Origin: Chamaelirium japonicum
Taxonomy: Eukaryota; Streptophyta; Magnoliopsida; Liliales; Melanthiaceae
Length of the DNA: 64,000 nucleotides
Assembly: GCA_947650365.1 (NCBI GenBank)
Contig: OX393555.1
Span: 11,079,840-11,143,839 of the forward strand
Direction of reading: 5' to 3'
The stretch's first letter is position 1. Each line of letters starts with the position of its first letter. The position numbers and the translations under genes are program-made. A model generated the notes under the pieces. The model saw only the letters and a list, made by a program, of their open reading frames with translations. It made no database searches and was not told the origin of the DNA. Of this stretch, positions 42,520 to 54,050 are shown piece by piece.

Positions 42520-43135
42520 TGTGGGGGGAAATTTCCGAGCCGCCTTGATCGGGAACCCCGCCCCACAGCCTTGATTAAATTTGATGGTTTGTAGAGTTAG
42601 AGAGATGGGAGAGTAGATAAAGAGAGTAAAGAGTGATGACACGAGGATTGATGACGGAGTTCAGTCTTACGACTTACGTCTCCGGGCGAGAGGTGCCACC
42701 TGATCTTCACTATAATTTGAATATAAAGGGTTGAGCGTTCTCTCGACAGGCCGAGAGAAGCTTCGTACAGTGGGGTTGCACGGAGCAACTAGAAGAGAAC
42801 AAGGTAGGGAGAATAGAGGGCTCTGGCTCTGGCTCTGGATCCTCTCTTCCTCTGATCGAATGACCAACCCCCCTCCTGGATGCCTTGGGGGTCCTTTTAT
42901 AGCGTAGGTACGTGCCCGATATGGCAGTGATGACGTGGCGCTGATGACGTGGCACTGGTTCTGGGCCTCCTTACTGGGCCCTTATTGGGCCGTTGTTCGG
43001 GCCCAATAAGGGGTAGGGCTTGATCTGCGAGCCTCGTAGAGTGGGCCCATGTGAGCCCAGGCGGGCTTACCCATTTGGGCCGTTGTGCGGGCCCATGCTG
43101 CTTTGATCTGGTCCGGTACAATTTTTGCACCCACA
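42520..43135 (-). repeat. 5' LTR of the gag-only element
   Basis: 616 bp, about three differences from the 3' LTR. On the minus strand it starts TGTGGGTGCAAAAATTG. Confidence 0.93.
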
Positions 43136-43379
43136 GCATATATGTTAAAAAAGTCATGGATGTAGTTTTGGTTCTTTCTTTTACCATTATGGCCAAGTAT
43201 TTCATTGTCATTATATTTTTTAAAAGCCCTTAACTTAGTCACCCCGAACCACGGTATCACCTTAGTTCGGGGTTTGGCTATCGACACATGTTATTTCCTC
43301 TCCTTTGGACGATTTTGGATTGTTGAGATCTACAGGCCACCGGTAGAACACCCCAGGGGGCTCCCATTATAAGGGCTGG
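43136..43379. other. Right flank of the insertion (end of duplicated block copy A)
   Basis: Matches 51590-51830 (TATGTTAAA, GTCATGGATGTAG, TACCATTATGGCCAAGTA). It therefore continues the block that was interrupted at 34184. Confidence 0.85.
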
Positions 43380-43795
43380 TGTGGGGGATGATCTTCGTGC
43401 CGACCCGAAGACTCCGCCCAACCAGTCAATCGAGTCGAGTCGAATGTCTGATCGAACGTTTGTCTAGTCTGCAGGTTCGGAGGTTGATGTCTTCGAGTAC
43501 TAACTTTGAATTAGAAAATAGAGAAATAGCATATCGACACAAGATATGATCTCGGAGTTCAGCCGAAACCTACGTCTTCATGCTGTAAGGTGCAACCTGA
43601 ATTCACTAACACTTTACTCAAAGTGATCTCGACAGGCCGAGTATCACCAATCTCTTCGAAAAGCAGATCGAGGGGTTAAGGTGTCAGAGCTCTGGGTTTT
43701 TTGAAAGTCTGATTCAGAAATCAAATATCCGATCTTATTGCATTTGTCGGGTCAACTATTTATAGAGTTTTCAGTTGACATAATATGGGGCCAAA
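43380..43795 (-). mobile_element. Truncated solo LTR of the 46.4-kb LTR family
   Basis: Starts TGTGGGGGATGATCTTCG and aligns with the reverse complement of 46414-47032 for about 410 bp, including ACCCGAAGACTCCGCCCAAC. The far end is missing. It sits exactly between the two duplicated blocks. Confidence 0.8.
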
Positions 43796-43990
43796 ACTAT
43801 CAGGAATAGGAGAGCTGGCAAAACAACTGATGTTTTGGTGAGAAGGTTGTGAGTTCAACTCCTCCTCCTCTTAATTTACTCAGAAGTGAAGTGAGAATTA
43901 TCGAGTGGATCAACAGGTTTCACTTCCGAATGATAAGTCTGAGCCAAAAATGGGCCGTTGCCTGAAAGGTTTCAGGACACCTATCGATCT

Positions 43991-44048
<58 letters not shown>

Positions 44049-44429
44049 AAGGATAAATTATACTTTATCCCTCTAACGATTAGCTCAAAAATGCTTAACC
44101 CCCTATAGTTAGAAAACTACATTTTGTCCCCTTCAAGTCAGATAAAAATTACCAAATGATGGGGCTTCACTCCCGGAGGGATTAGTCCGAGCCTGAAGTG
44201 GGCTATTGCCCGAAAGGTTTCAGGACACCAGTCTATCTCAAAAAAAAAAAAACCAAATGAGGAAATTAAGTAGTTGACAAAAGACGTATTGAGCTAACAT
44301 TTCAAACTTTAGGGGGCGATTTAAAACAAAATTAACTTAGGGGTGGGGGGGTTAGGGGTTTTTAGCTAACATATTTAGATTGAAGCAATCTAATGTATGA
44401 ACGAAATAAATTTTCTTTGATTTTACTAT

Positions 44430-44609
44430 AAGAAAAATGCTATATAACCCGAAGGTTTTTTTGATTCAGCTTGGCCCGATTGACTTAGCCGTGTACTAAG
44501 TGATAGGGGTAGATATTTAAATGGGATTCAACCATCACTCATAGACAGCCACATCAATCGGGCCGAGCGGAATCGAAAAAACCTTCTGGCTGAATAACAT
44601 TTCCCTTAT
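44430..44609. mobile_element. MITE, AACCCGAAGGTTTTT family (copy 2)
   Basis: Same ends as the copy at 30924-31110 and present through the block duplication. Confidence 0.65.
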
Positions 44610-45060
44610 TATAACTATGATGTGTGTTTTTGGACTGATATGGTTTACACTTGGATAAGTTCGCAAGTTTGCATCCATTCGATAGGAGTCCGGATGTCCT
44701 TTAGTCGGTCGCCCTAGTAGGTGGGCCCAATTTGCATCACAGCCGCATGTAGTCAACTGGAGTACGATTCAATTGGGGTCGCTTACTATCGTGCGGGTGT
44801 GAGACGCACGGGCCCATCGATTGACCGAGGCCGATCGACTGGAGTAGATCCGAACTCATTTGATAGCTGAGTTGTTGTTGCGTGCCTCACTAGTGGCCAG
44901 TGGTCCCGGGCTTAATGCCCATTATGGATATTTTCGCTCGGTGTTGCGGGTGCTCGTGGTGGGCCTATTTTCTCTGCTTGCCAACTTCACTCCGGTGGTG
45001 ACTTCTGATGGCTTCGTGTCTGGCTAGGGATAGTACTCAGCTCGTAGGACGGGTGTGGGG

Positions 45061-45516
45061 TAGGGGTGCCAATGGGTCGTGTCGTGTCGGATCGGGTTCG
45101 TGTTGTGTCTAGTTTCGGGTCGTGTTCAAAACCCCTAGACCCGGACCTGACCCGTTTAACTAATCATGTCTAGATCCTAAACCTGTACCCGACCCATTTA
45201 TAAATGGGTAGACCCGATAAGACCCATTAAACCCGTTTACTACACGGGTTTATTCAGTTGACCCAATCCGACTCGACCCGACCTGACCCGATAGACCTGC
45301 TGATACTATATATTGCAGTATTGCATTGCGGGTAGACCCGACCCGACCCGTTGAATTTTAAACGTGTCTTTCCGGATCTACCGTGTCCAGACCCTAAACC
45401 CGGACCCAACCCGTTCAATAAACGGGTCTATCGTGTCGACCCGTTTATGACTCGAACCCGTTTAGACCTGACCCAAACCTGCTAACTCCGTGTGGGGTCC
45501 GAAATTGCCAGCCCTA
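45061..45516. mobile_element. Non-autonomous hAT element (duplicated copy B)
   Basis: Starts TAGGGGTGCCAATGGG and ends ATTGCCAGCCCTA, with GGGTCGTGTCG-type words. Shares both flanks with 31564-31972. Confidence 0.8.
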
Positions 45517-45927
45517 ATGAATAGCCTCTTAGAAAATTGATCAGTTATACGGTTCAGATAAGAGACCCTACACCCATGGAGCCACCAATATCTGCCATCT
45601 ACGAACATCCAGTACAATCGCAAAGACATGCATGATTCCCACACTAATTTTTTAAAAAAATAGGAGAGACTGTAGTAGGTTCATTTAATAATGGTGATCT
45701 ATTAATTGTTGGTCCCGACACAAGTAATATATCATAAAAGATACATCGTAAAAGATGTAATTGCAATAGGTCCAACAGCTTATAAAATAACACATATGTC
45801 CTTCCATTTACTATATTGTTAAATCGGCTTCATAACACGACAAAAATGATTCAGAATTCTAATTCCGAAACGTTTTTGTCGTGTTGTGAAACTCTAACCC
45901 TACTTCTATACCCTAAATGGTGAACCC

Positions 45928-45988
45928 TAATCTTAACCCTAACTCCATACCCTAAAGAGTGAAACCTAACCTAACCCTAACCCTAACT
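45928..45988 (+). repeat. Short interstitial telomere-like repeats
   Basis: Degenerate CCCTAA units such as CTTAACCCTAACTCC and CTAACCCTAACCCTAACTG. Only a handful of units, so not a chromosome end. Confidence 0.7.
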
Positions 45989-46099
45989 GAAATCACTGTA
46001 GCAGTTTGAAATCACTATAGCAACAGTGACACATTGATTTATGTGGAAGAGTATCTCATGGGCATATTTGGTATTTTGAAAAAAAAAGTTAAATAAAAA

Positions 46100-46330
46100 A
46101 CGGTAAGCAAAGGATTTGGGACACCTATTGATGCCCGTCAATGGACCGGGCCTAGGTAAGCCTGGGCTTGGACCTTACATATTGAGCCCGGACCTTGGCC
46201 TTTAAGAGTCTAAAATCCTTTAGCCCTAGACCGACCCTTTGAGGCCCCAGGCCAGACCCGGGCCGGACTTGGGCCTGTATACATAGCTCTACTATCCAAC
46301 TTATCCATAGACCTACATGAGTTCAGAAAG
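46100..46330. mobile_element. Probable decayed hAT fragment
   Basis: GGGCC-rich words (ACCGGGCC, GGCCCCAGGCC, GGGCCGGAC) resemble subterminal repeats of the 53.3-kb element. Termini not found. Confidence 0.35.
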
Positions 46331-46413
46331 TTATCGGATGGGTGTCCTTCTGGGATTTAACGGGTCGGGCCAGGATGGGTGTCTTTCTGAGAGGGCCTAA
46401 TTGATATAACAAC

Positions 46414-47032
46414 TATGGGTGCAAAATTTGGCCAGTGCCCGACAACGGAACCCACCAGCCCTGCCTGGGGGGTCCACAGAGATGACAACGGGACCCACCA
46501 GCCATGTCTGGGAGGTCCACTGAGATGACAACGGAACCCACCAGCCCTACCTGGGGGGTCCACAGAGACAATAGCGGGACCCACAAGTCCCCGCCTGGAT
46601 CCCGACAACAGCTTTAGAAAACCACCATTTACCCCAGTTCCCGTCCAAAAAACCCTATAAATAGCAGACCCGACAAGTGTAATAGATTGAATATCTGATT
46701 TCTGAATCAGACTTCCGAAAAATCCAGAGCTCTGACATCCTAAAGTTTTGATCTTCTTTTCGAAAAAAACCCGGTGACACTTGGCCTGTCAAGGTCACTC
46801 CAGTTCAAGTGTTAGTGAATTCAGGTTGCTCCTGATAGCACGGAGACGTAGGCTTCAGCTGAACTTCGAGATCACACCTCGTGCCAATAATCTTTCGACT
46901 ATTCAGAAGTTCAACTTCAAATCACCACTATTCGAACCGACAAACTAGACAAATGTCCGATCGGACTTTCGACTCGACTCGATTGACTGGTTGGGCGGAG
47001 TCTTCGGGTCGACACGGAGATCATCCCCCACA
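46414..47032 (+). mobile_element. Solo LTR of a Gypsy-type family (619 bp)
   Basis: Starts TATGGGTGCAAAATTTGG (first G mutated to A) and ends ATCATCCCCCACA. Flanking pentamers ACAAC and CCAAC are a near-perfect target duplication. A likely TATA region CCTATAAATAGC lies inside. Confidence 0.85.
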
Positions 47033-47363
47033 CCAACTTTCTGATGTCTAAAAGAAAAAAAAAAGTGAAAAGTTTTTTTTTTTTGGTACAATGAGGAAAC
47101 ATCATGCGGACATGACTTGTAGATCAGCTACAACGAGTGACCTTACTTCCTCTAGGAGACAGGATTATCAAAAATTTGCCATACCTGAAAAACGAGCATG
47201 CTTCGACAGAAGGTCAGCAGCAGAATTAGCACAACGAGGGATCCATTAAAGGGATATGCATCTTTCAATTATTGCCATAGGGAGCGACAATGAAGAACCT
47301 CATCAAATTTGCCCGATTCAAGACCTTTCGCCAGAATAATAGCCTCAAGGAGTTGCTGAGAAT

Positions 47364-47991
47364 CTAGGCCAATAGTAACATTGCAAGTTTCCGCAGAACC
47401 AACTCCTCCAATAAACCTTTCAAAGCATATAGTTCAGCGTGAAAAGATGTGTGCACTCTACATGGAAAGGCACATGCCGCCACTAGCAAGCCATCGGATT
47501 GAGCGAGGATCCAAGCACTCCCTGCCAAAAAAGAGGAAGATTGAAAGGATCCATCCGTCCAAGCGAACATGGAGTCTGCATTAGTTTCTATCCCTGGTCG
47601 ATGGTTACGAAAAACATAGTGCGGAACATAGTGTTTGGCGTCAAGCATAGACGAAAATAACCTCGAAGTGAAGGAGAGGGATCCGTGGTTGAAAGTTTTT
47701 TCACACCTAAGTTTCCACAGGGTCCAACACCCCCAAGCTAATAACTCCCTGGTGGAAAGATAGGGCTGTCTCGACTCAAGCGAAAATAAGTCATACTGAA
47801 GGAAGGATAAGTCTAGAGAAATCCCCACATAGGATTGAAAAAGATTTCAGAGCCTGGCAGCTGTAGTACATGCGACAAGGACGTGCATAATATCTTCTTC
47901 TTCGGCTCCACACAAAGGGCATTGGACAAATCCCATACCAATACGACGATGGAGCAAGCTTGTCGGCAAAGCCTAATGGGCTAATTTCCAT
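47364..47991 (-). pseudogene. LINE zinc-binding domain and RNase H
   Basis: The minus strand reads QCPLCGAEEEDIMHVLVAC near 47900, the zinc-binding region after plant LINE RTs. The next frame has FAWTDGSFQSSSFLAGSAWI and FHAELYALKGLLEEL, the D and E positions of a plant-type RNase H (RVT_3). A frame change separates the two. Confidence 0.88.
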
Positions 47992-48228
47992 AGGAAATAT
48001 TTGATACGGAGTGGGACTCTAAAGTTTCAGATAGCCTACCAAGGAGCGCCAAGTAAGGAGGGAGGGATATGTTGGACCGTCAACCCCAGAGCCTCTATCA
48101 TTTTTCTATATTTAGGAGGAGGATAGTAAGTAATAGAACTGGCTCTTCTTCCAGCCTTAAGCATAGCCCGAAAATATTGCCGAGGACAATCTTGGACTTG
48201 CGGCAGTTCAGGACTCATTTTCTAAATT

Positions 48229-49654
48229 TTATTTATCTCGAACTACCGAAACCCACCAAGAGTCTTCCCAAGTAATCAGAGTACACAGATTTTTGATCAT
48301 GAGATGATGTTGATGTTGTGAAAGAAGCCAAATGCCTAGTCCCCCCTCATTCTTAGGTTTAGTTATTCTATCCCACCCTATGAGATGCAATTTCCTTTGG
48401 ATTCCTTGGTGCCCCCAAAAGAAATTCCGAAAGCACTTCTCGATAGACTCTATAACACCGAGAGGAACAGCAATAGAGGTGAGACTATAAGTAGGTATAG
48501 CCTTAAGCACCGATTGAATGAGAATCATCCGACCCGCTTAAGAGAGACAATGGGATTTTCATCCTGATAGCTTTTCAAGCACCGTAGAGGTAAGACATTT
48601 GTACTGAGCACTAGGGACATGCTTCCCGTCAATTGGAACTCCCAGATGTGTCCAAGGTCCAGTCTGGAGTGGCATGCCAAGAGCCCTACAAATATGTTTC
48701 TATTGACAGCTTGGGAGACTTGGCGAAATTTTTATTTTCGATTTGCTGGGGTTAATTCTAAGACCAGTTTGTTGTTCCACTGTTCGAAAACCGAAGACCT
48801 CAAGCATCCAACAAAGAAGCCTTAGTAACCAGCAAAAAATCGTCTACATAAGCCACAGAAGTGATAGTAGAAGAATTTGGAGATAACTGAAGACCCGTTT
48901 TATCCCCATGTTGTAAGCACATGTCCAGTTCAATTTGAATAATCTGAGAAACTAAAAGGAATAAATATGGAGATAACGGATCACCTTGCCTAAGGCCACA
49001 GGTAGGAGAAAAAAAATCCGTCGATTCTCCATTTATCAGTAGTGCGAGCGAAGTAGAGGATACACACGTCATAATTCATATCTGAGCAAATCCCATTTGA
49101 AAGAGGATTAATTCAACAGCCTCCCAATTTACCCTATCAAAAGCCTTCTCAATATATGCTTTCACAACCATAATTGCTTTACTTTTGGAGCCATTGTGAA
49201 GGGTGTGCATTATTTCTTGTGAAACAATAAGATTATCCTAGATTTGCCGCCCAAGGATAAAGGCATATTGACTTGGTGGTATCAAATGATGTAGAATGAA
49301 TTTCAATCGCGTAGCTATAAATTTATACGTCTGGTTACAGAGACTGATCGATCGATAATTTGTTGGGGAAGAAGGGTTTTCGGATTTAGGCACCAAAATA
49401 ACATGAGTATCATTCCATCCCTTAGGCAGAACTACATTGGAAAAAAATGATTGGATATCTCGGACAAGATCACTACCAATGATGGGCCAAACAGACTTAA
49501 AGAAATCTCCATTGAAACCATCTAACCCAGGAGATTTATTAGAAGGAGCTGCGAGGACAATACTTTTAATTTCTCCTGTCTCCGAAAACCTGGTCAGGTA
49601 AGCATTCATAGACTCAGACACAACCTTCGAGATATGGTGGATCATACTTGGCAT
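48229..49654 (-). pseudogene. LINE reverse transcriptase, frameshifted
   Basis: Successive minus-strand frames give the RT motifs in order: LDGFNGDFFKSVWPIIGSDL and VILVPKSENPSSPTNYRSIS (49238-49654), CGLRQGDPLSPYLFLLV and AYVDDFLLV (48800-49072), and the connection segment FFWGHQGIQRKLHLIGWDRI (48229-48528). All are in separate frames with stops between them, so it is inactive. Confidence 0.92.
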
Positions 49655-50256
49655 TGTAGTCGGATATTTCGTCCAACGTTGCTTGAAATAATGTAGACAG
49701 GCCTCCTTGATCTAATCCTCCTATTGAACTAGCTGACCGTTAAAACGAATAGATCTGATTCGGTTAGTACTCCTGCGGATCTTAGTAGCATTATGGAAAA
49801 ATCTCGTATTAGCATCACCTTCCTGAAGCCACTGTATTCTAGACTTTTGAGCCCACAGTATTTCTTGCTGATAGAGAGCCTCCTTAAACTGCTCCAGAAT
49901 ATTAACATAAGTGAAAGCTTCCTCCTGAGATGGGATCGCCTGAACACCGTGCTGCCCATTTCACGAGATTGACGACCATAAAGAATCTCCGCGCAAGTTG
50001 AGGTCTCCAATTCCACATGCTTGTTCCAAAGAGCTAGGGATCTCCGAATATTTGGAAGGTTGTCTCTATAGGAAGCCCCTTCTATCCAATTTGCTTCGAT
50101 GAGCTCTTTGTAATCATCATGTTTCATCCAGAAATGCTGGAATCTCCAAGGAGCTTGCACCCTATTTTAAGACTCAGGGAAGAAAATGAGAATAGGATTA
50201 TGGTCTGAGGAAACTCGAGAGAGATGTTGAGCAAAGGAATCCTCAAAACCAGATGT

Positions 50257-50872
50257 CTAAGCAGTATTGACGAAACTTCTGTCAAGATGTTCACTAATAC
50301 GCCTCCGGCCTTGACGGTTATTACACCAAGTAAACTGATCCCTCCGAAATCCCAAGTCACACAGACAACATTCGTTGATCATATCCAGGAATTCAATAAC
50401 TCCTTTAGACCAAGAAAAAGGAACCCCACCTTCCTTATCATCAGGAGAAAGAATACAATTGAAATCTCCCAGTAACTGCCAGGGAAGGGACGATGGCCTT
50501 AAGGAACGTAGTTCCGACCAAAGTTGACGTCTAATCCTTCGATCAATACTGGCATATACAGCTGTAACCAACACCTGTCGTCGCCCAGGAGTAGTGATGA
50601 ATAGCTTGAGTCTGCCAGGTAATATGACTAACCTGGCCAACTTTTCGATCATCACAAGCACATAATACCTCCCGACACACCATTTGCCGGAATATGAAAA
50701 AAAAACTATAGTTTCTCCTAAATAACCCACAAAATCTATTTATTTTGGTCTCTGTCAAATGACTTTCAACCAACAAAACCAGAAGAGGTTTATGCTTCCG
50801 TAACAAAAATTTAAAATAGCCAAAGGCAGAAGGCCGCAAATTTCCTCTATAGTTCCAAAAAAGGACTATCAT
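50257..50872 (-). pseudogene. LINE endonuclease
   Basis: Frames contain VLLVESHLTETKINRFCGLF and LLGDFNCILSPDDKEGGVPF with FLDMINECCLCDLGFRRDQF, corresponding to the exonuclease-endonuclease-phosphatase fold that nicks target DNA. It is split by a frameshift near 50700. Confidence 0.9.
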
Positions 50873-51387
50873 TTTGGTAGGGCGGAGAGCAAGGCAGTCG
50901 GGACCTTCCCATCCCTCTTAGATTTCTTCAAAGGAAGATGATTTATGCCCAGGGTCTCCTTGATGATAGGTCTCACTTTCACCTTTGAGCTTCCATGGGG
51001 ACGACGACTTGAAGAAGTCGAAACAGATGGACCTCCTTCTTCCGAGGAACTCTCTTCACTATTAGGATCACTTGCATTTAGAGTAGGGTATCCCGACGTC
51101 TGGGGTGTCGAGAGTAGCTTGTTCACCTCTTAGACTGCCTCTGAATGGATGTCAATGGACTGGTCACCCTGTGGAGGAGGAGTTAATTCATCGAGAGGTC
51201 CTGGATAAGCTTTAAGAAGAGGTGTGGAAGGAGAGAAGCCCTGCGGGATTTCAGGTTGAATCTCAGCCACTAGATCCATTAGAACTTCATCCGAAGAGTT
51301 TGGATGCACTTGGTCTTCTTCCATAGAACAAGGACAGTCTGAGCTGGAGTAAATCTCTGCTGAGAAGACTAGAGGTGTGCCCCCCAA
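50869..51387 (-). pseudogene. LINE ORF1 C-terminal part
   Basis: Two frames (MEEDQVHPNSSDEVLMDLVA and SEESSSEEGGPSVSTSSSRR) precede the endonuclease. Acidic and serine-rich, with no RNA-binding domain visible; recognised by position and by its match to 32765-33097. Confidence 0.65.
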
Positions 51388-51440
51388 CGACGGAGAGACA
51401 TCTGGGGGTTTATCGGGGGACGAGGCCCCCCCCCCCCCCC

Positions 51441-52630
51441 CTATTCCTCATTTAAGGTCTGCAACATAGAAAAATGAGAAAACAAGTTATGTGACCAAAA
51501 TTAATGAAGATGCTAGTTAGATAACTCATTAAGAAAATTAAAAAAAAAATCAAACTTTTACTAGCTTATAATATCAATAATAATAGCATATATGTTAAAG
51601 AGGTCATGGATGTAGTTTTGATTCTTTCTTTTACCATTATGGCCAAGTAATACCTTGTCATTATATTTTTTAAAAGCCCTTAACTTAGTCGCCCCAAACC
51701 ACGGAATCACCTTGGTTCGGGGTTCGGTCATCGACACATGTTATTTCCTCTCCTTCGGACGGTTTTGGATTGTTGAGATCTGCAGGCCACCGGAAGAACA
51801 CCCTAGGGGGCTCCCATCATAAGGGCCGGTTGATCAAACGGGTGGGGACATGTATCGATGGTTGGACCCCGAACCACGGTGATTCTGTGGTTCGGTGCGG
51901 CTATTTTAAGTCATTCGAATTTTTTTACTAGTTAGATATATAGATCATGTGGTTACTTTTGGGTTAGTCCCACATCAGTTGAAAATCAGTCGATTTTACG
52001 GGCTAGAAAGATTTGGAAATGAGGACCACTCATCCATTTGGCATTAATACCTGAGCGGAAGAATTGTTGCAGATCATTCTGGCCGCCAACTAGAAGGCTC
52101 CGGATCCGGTTCTGCCGACACAACAGTACGTGTCCCACTGTCCCATTCTCTCTCAGCTTAGGCTCACCGGATGGTGAGACGAACACAGACCCCTAATTGA
52201 TTTGACTTCAAATTAGGTTTGACACACACACACACTGTGAATCCAATGGTTTCACACTAGAGGGTAATGTTCACCCTCGGCTAACTGAAATTACCCATAA
52301 CTGATAACTGTACTTCAAATTTCATTTCTTGCCACTCCAACCTAAAATGTCGGAACCCTAACCCGTACCCACTCGTCTTCGTTACTCGCCGCCGACGATG
52401 GCGGTGAGTAGCTCTGACTAGAGGTGTTGCTCGCGCCCGTCTCCATCGTCTTCTCATGCTTGCTGTAAGGCGAGAGGGCATTTTGGGGATTCGATCAAAA
52501 AGGCCAGTCCTTTATGCCGAACGGATCATTTGCCTAGAGGCCTCAGGCTAAACTGATTTGTTGTCAGGCATGTTCACCGGACCGATCTGTTGTCAGGAAC
52601 CCTTGACACATTAACCCTTTTTTCGTTTAT
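51441..52630. other. No gene recognised; contains the empty insertion site
   Basis: 51590-51600 reads AATAGCATATATGTTAAAG, the unoccupied equivalent of the 34185-43135 insertion point. GTTAGTCCCACATCAG near 51963 suggests a decayed LTR start. Confidence 0.5.
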
Positions 52631-52808
52631 GAGTAATGTTGTTTGAACAAACTGGTTTGACAATCTCATTGGCAAACTAGACCCATGAAGTGGTGGTGGG
52701 GGTCAGGGCTCAGTGCCTTGGCATTCACACCAAGCAGGCATGCCACCACTCCATGGGTCTAATTTGTCAATGAGATTGTCAAACCAGTTTTTATAAACAA
52801 CATTACTC
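52631..52808. mobile_element. MULE-type foldback MITE, 178 bp
   Basis: About 66-bp inverted arms, beginning GAGTAATGTTGTTT and containing TTGACAATCTCATTGGCAAA, meet at a short loop. Flanking 9-mers TTCGTTTAT and TTCTTTTAT (52622-52630, 52809-52817) are a near-perfect 9-bp target duplication, as expected for Mutator-like elements. Confidence 0.8.
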
Positions 52809-52940
52809 TTCTTTTATGTGGTTCACGAAAGCTTAACCAAACGCAATCTCAACCAATAAGGACAAGGGATTTTCATAAATTGGCCACCATGCAATCTTGT
52901 CTATTTACATATAAACACATGTAAATAAATATTTATATAG

Positions 52941-53126
52941 AAGAGAAATGATATTCAACCCGAAGGTTTTTTCGATTCCGCCCAATATGACTGATGTGGC
53001 AGCGTACAACTGGTGGCGTTAAAGATTTAAATGATGCTAGTGAAATTCAGCCACCAATCGTACGCTGCCACGTCAGTAGTACTGAGAAGAATCGGAAAAA
53101 CCTTCTATCTGAAAAGCATTTCTCTT
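52941..53126. mobile_element. MITE, AACCCGAAGGTTTTT family (copy 3)
   Basis: Inverted ends AAGAGAAATGATATTCAACC and CATTTCTCTT; ATATAG on both sides. Outside the duplicated blocks, so an independent insertion. Confidence 0.75.
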
Positions 53127-53288
53127 ATATAGAAACATCTCAAAACATCCAAATCCTACATATCGACCCCTGCAATTAGTTTGCATCCAAAATAAAGGAA
53201 TAGTCCTAGAATATTTTATTATTATTTTATTAATAAAATGGGAAATGATCAATTTATCCTCATTTTTAATTACTCAAACTAATATAGG

Positions 53289-53827
53289 CCTAAGGCTGGC
53301 AATGGGCCTGGATCCGACCCAGGTCCGATTGTGCCCGAGTCATTTCGAACGGGTTTTGGTCTATATCCAAACATTATATATGGGCTTGGGCTTATTGTTT
53401 AGGTCCGAAACAAAAACGGGTCGGACCTGAGCATGTATAGGTCCGGTCTGAATTCGGCCCACTTTCATATTTGGGGACATATCTTAGAATAAACTTTTCC
53501 TATTTGATTAGATAACAACGATATACTATGAAAAATCTTAGAGCTTTTTACGGTCATTGCTAGCTTGTACAACACTTTATGAAATAAAAATATATAATTT
53601 TATAGAATAAGAAAATAATGTTACAATGCCAAATAAGTACATGGAAGAAAGTTGGTTTTTGAATGCTTTCGGACCTAGGCCCGAATCTTTGATACGGACT
53701 TAAGCATAGGCCTTATCAATAAAGCCCGGTATAAAAACGGGCCAGGCTTGGGCTGAAGAGAAAAATACGGGTATGGATCCAGGCTTGGTTGAGTCTAGCC
53801 CAAGCCCTACCCATTGCCAGCCGGCCT
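53289..53827. mobile_element. Non-autonomous hAT-like element
   Basis: Ends GGCTGGCAATGGG and, inverted, GGCTGGCAATGGG. The interior has AACGGGTC and GGCTTGGGC words. Exact outer ends and the target duplication are unclear. Confidence 0.6.
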
Positions 53828-54050
53828 AACCCGAATTTAACTTGGATCTAACCGGAACTCTTCCCACTTTGGAGGGGTATTTAGGAGATTTAAGTAAAAC
53901 TAAGGATAAACGGAAAAATATTTTTGCATTTTGGATGCCAGCTAACTGCAGGGGTCGATATATAAGACTTGGATGATTTATGGGGTTTATAAGTAAATCG
54001 ATTTAACATGGTTTTAAATGTAATATTGTAAATAGAGAAGGGAAATTTTA

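Larger units (their letters stand above)
34185..43135 (-). mobile_element. Gag-only Gypsy-type LTR retrotransposon (TR-GAG/LARD-like) with captured gene
   Basis: 616-bp LTRs (34185-34800, 42520-43135) differ at about three positions. A perfect target duplication GCATA lies at 34180-34184 and 43136-43140. The minus-strand primer site TTTGGCGCCGTC is next to the right LTR and a purine tract GGGAGGGGGTAAC next to the left. Order in element sense: 5' LTR, primer site, gag, 107-bp array, 67-bp array, hairpin array, unique spacer, EF-hand gene, 11-bp array, purine tract, 3' LTR. No protease, RT, RNase H or integrase is readable, so mobilisation needs an autonomous partner. Young by LTR identity. 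Confidence 0.93.
43815..45710 (+). repeat. Duplicated block, copy B left part
   Basis: Aligns with 30290-32150. It contains a SINE-like unit with AAT repeats (43820-44060), a second SINE tail ending in an A run (44155-44252), a MITE and a hAT. Confidence 0.8.
47072..51440 (-). mobile_element. L1-type LINE, decayed, near full length
   Basis: Minus-strand order is: ORF1 C-terminus, endonuclease, RT, zinc-binding domain, RNase H, then a poly-A tail seen as a T run at 47072-47083. Frames are broken in many places, so it is dead. The upstream flank near 51440-51830 is shared with copy A, so the LINE was present before the block duplicated. Confidence 0.9.

Noticed and set aside
45928-45988. Chromosome end
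   Set aside because: Only a few degenerate CCCTAA units within ordinary repeat sequence.
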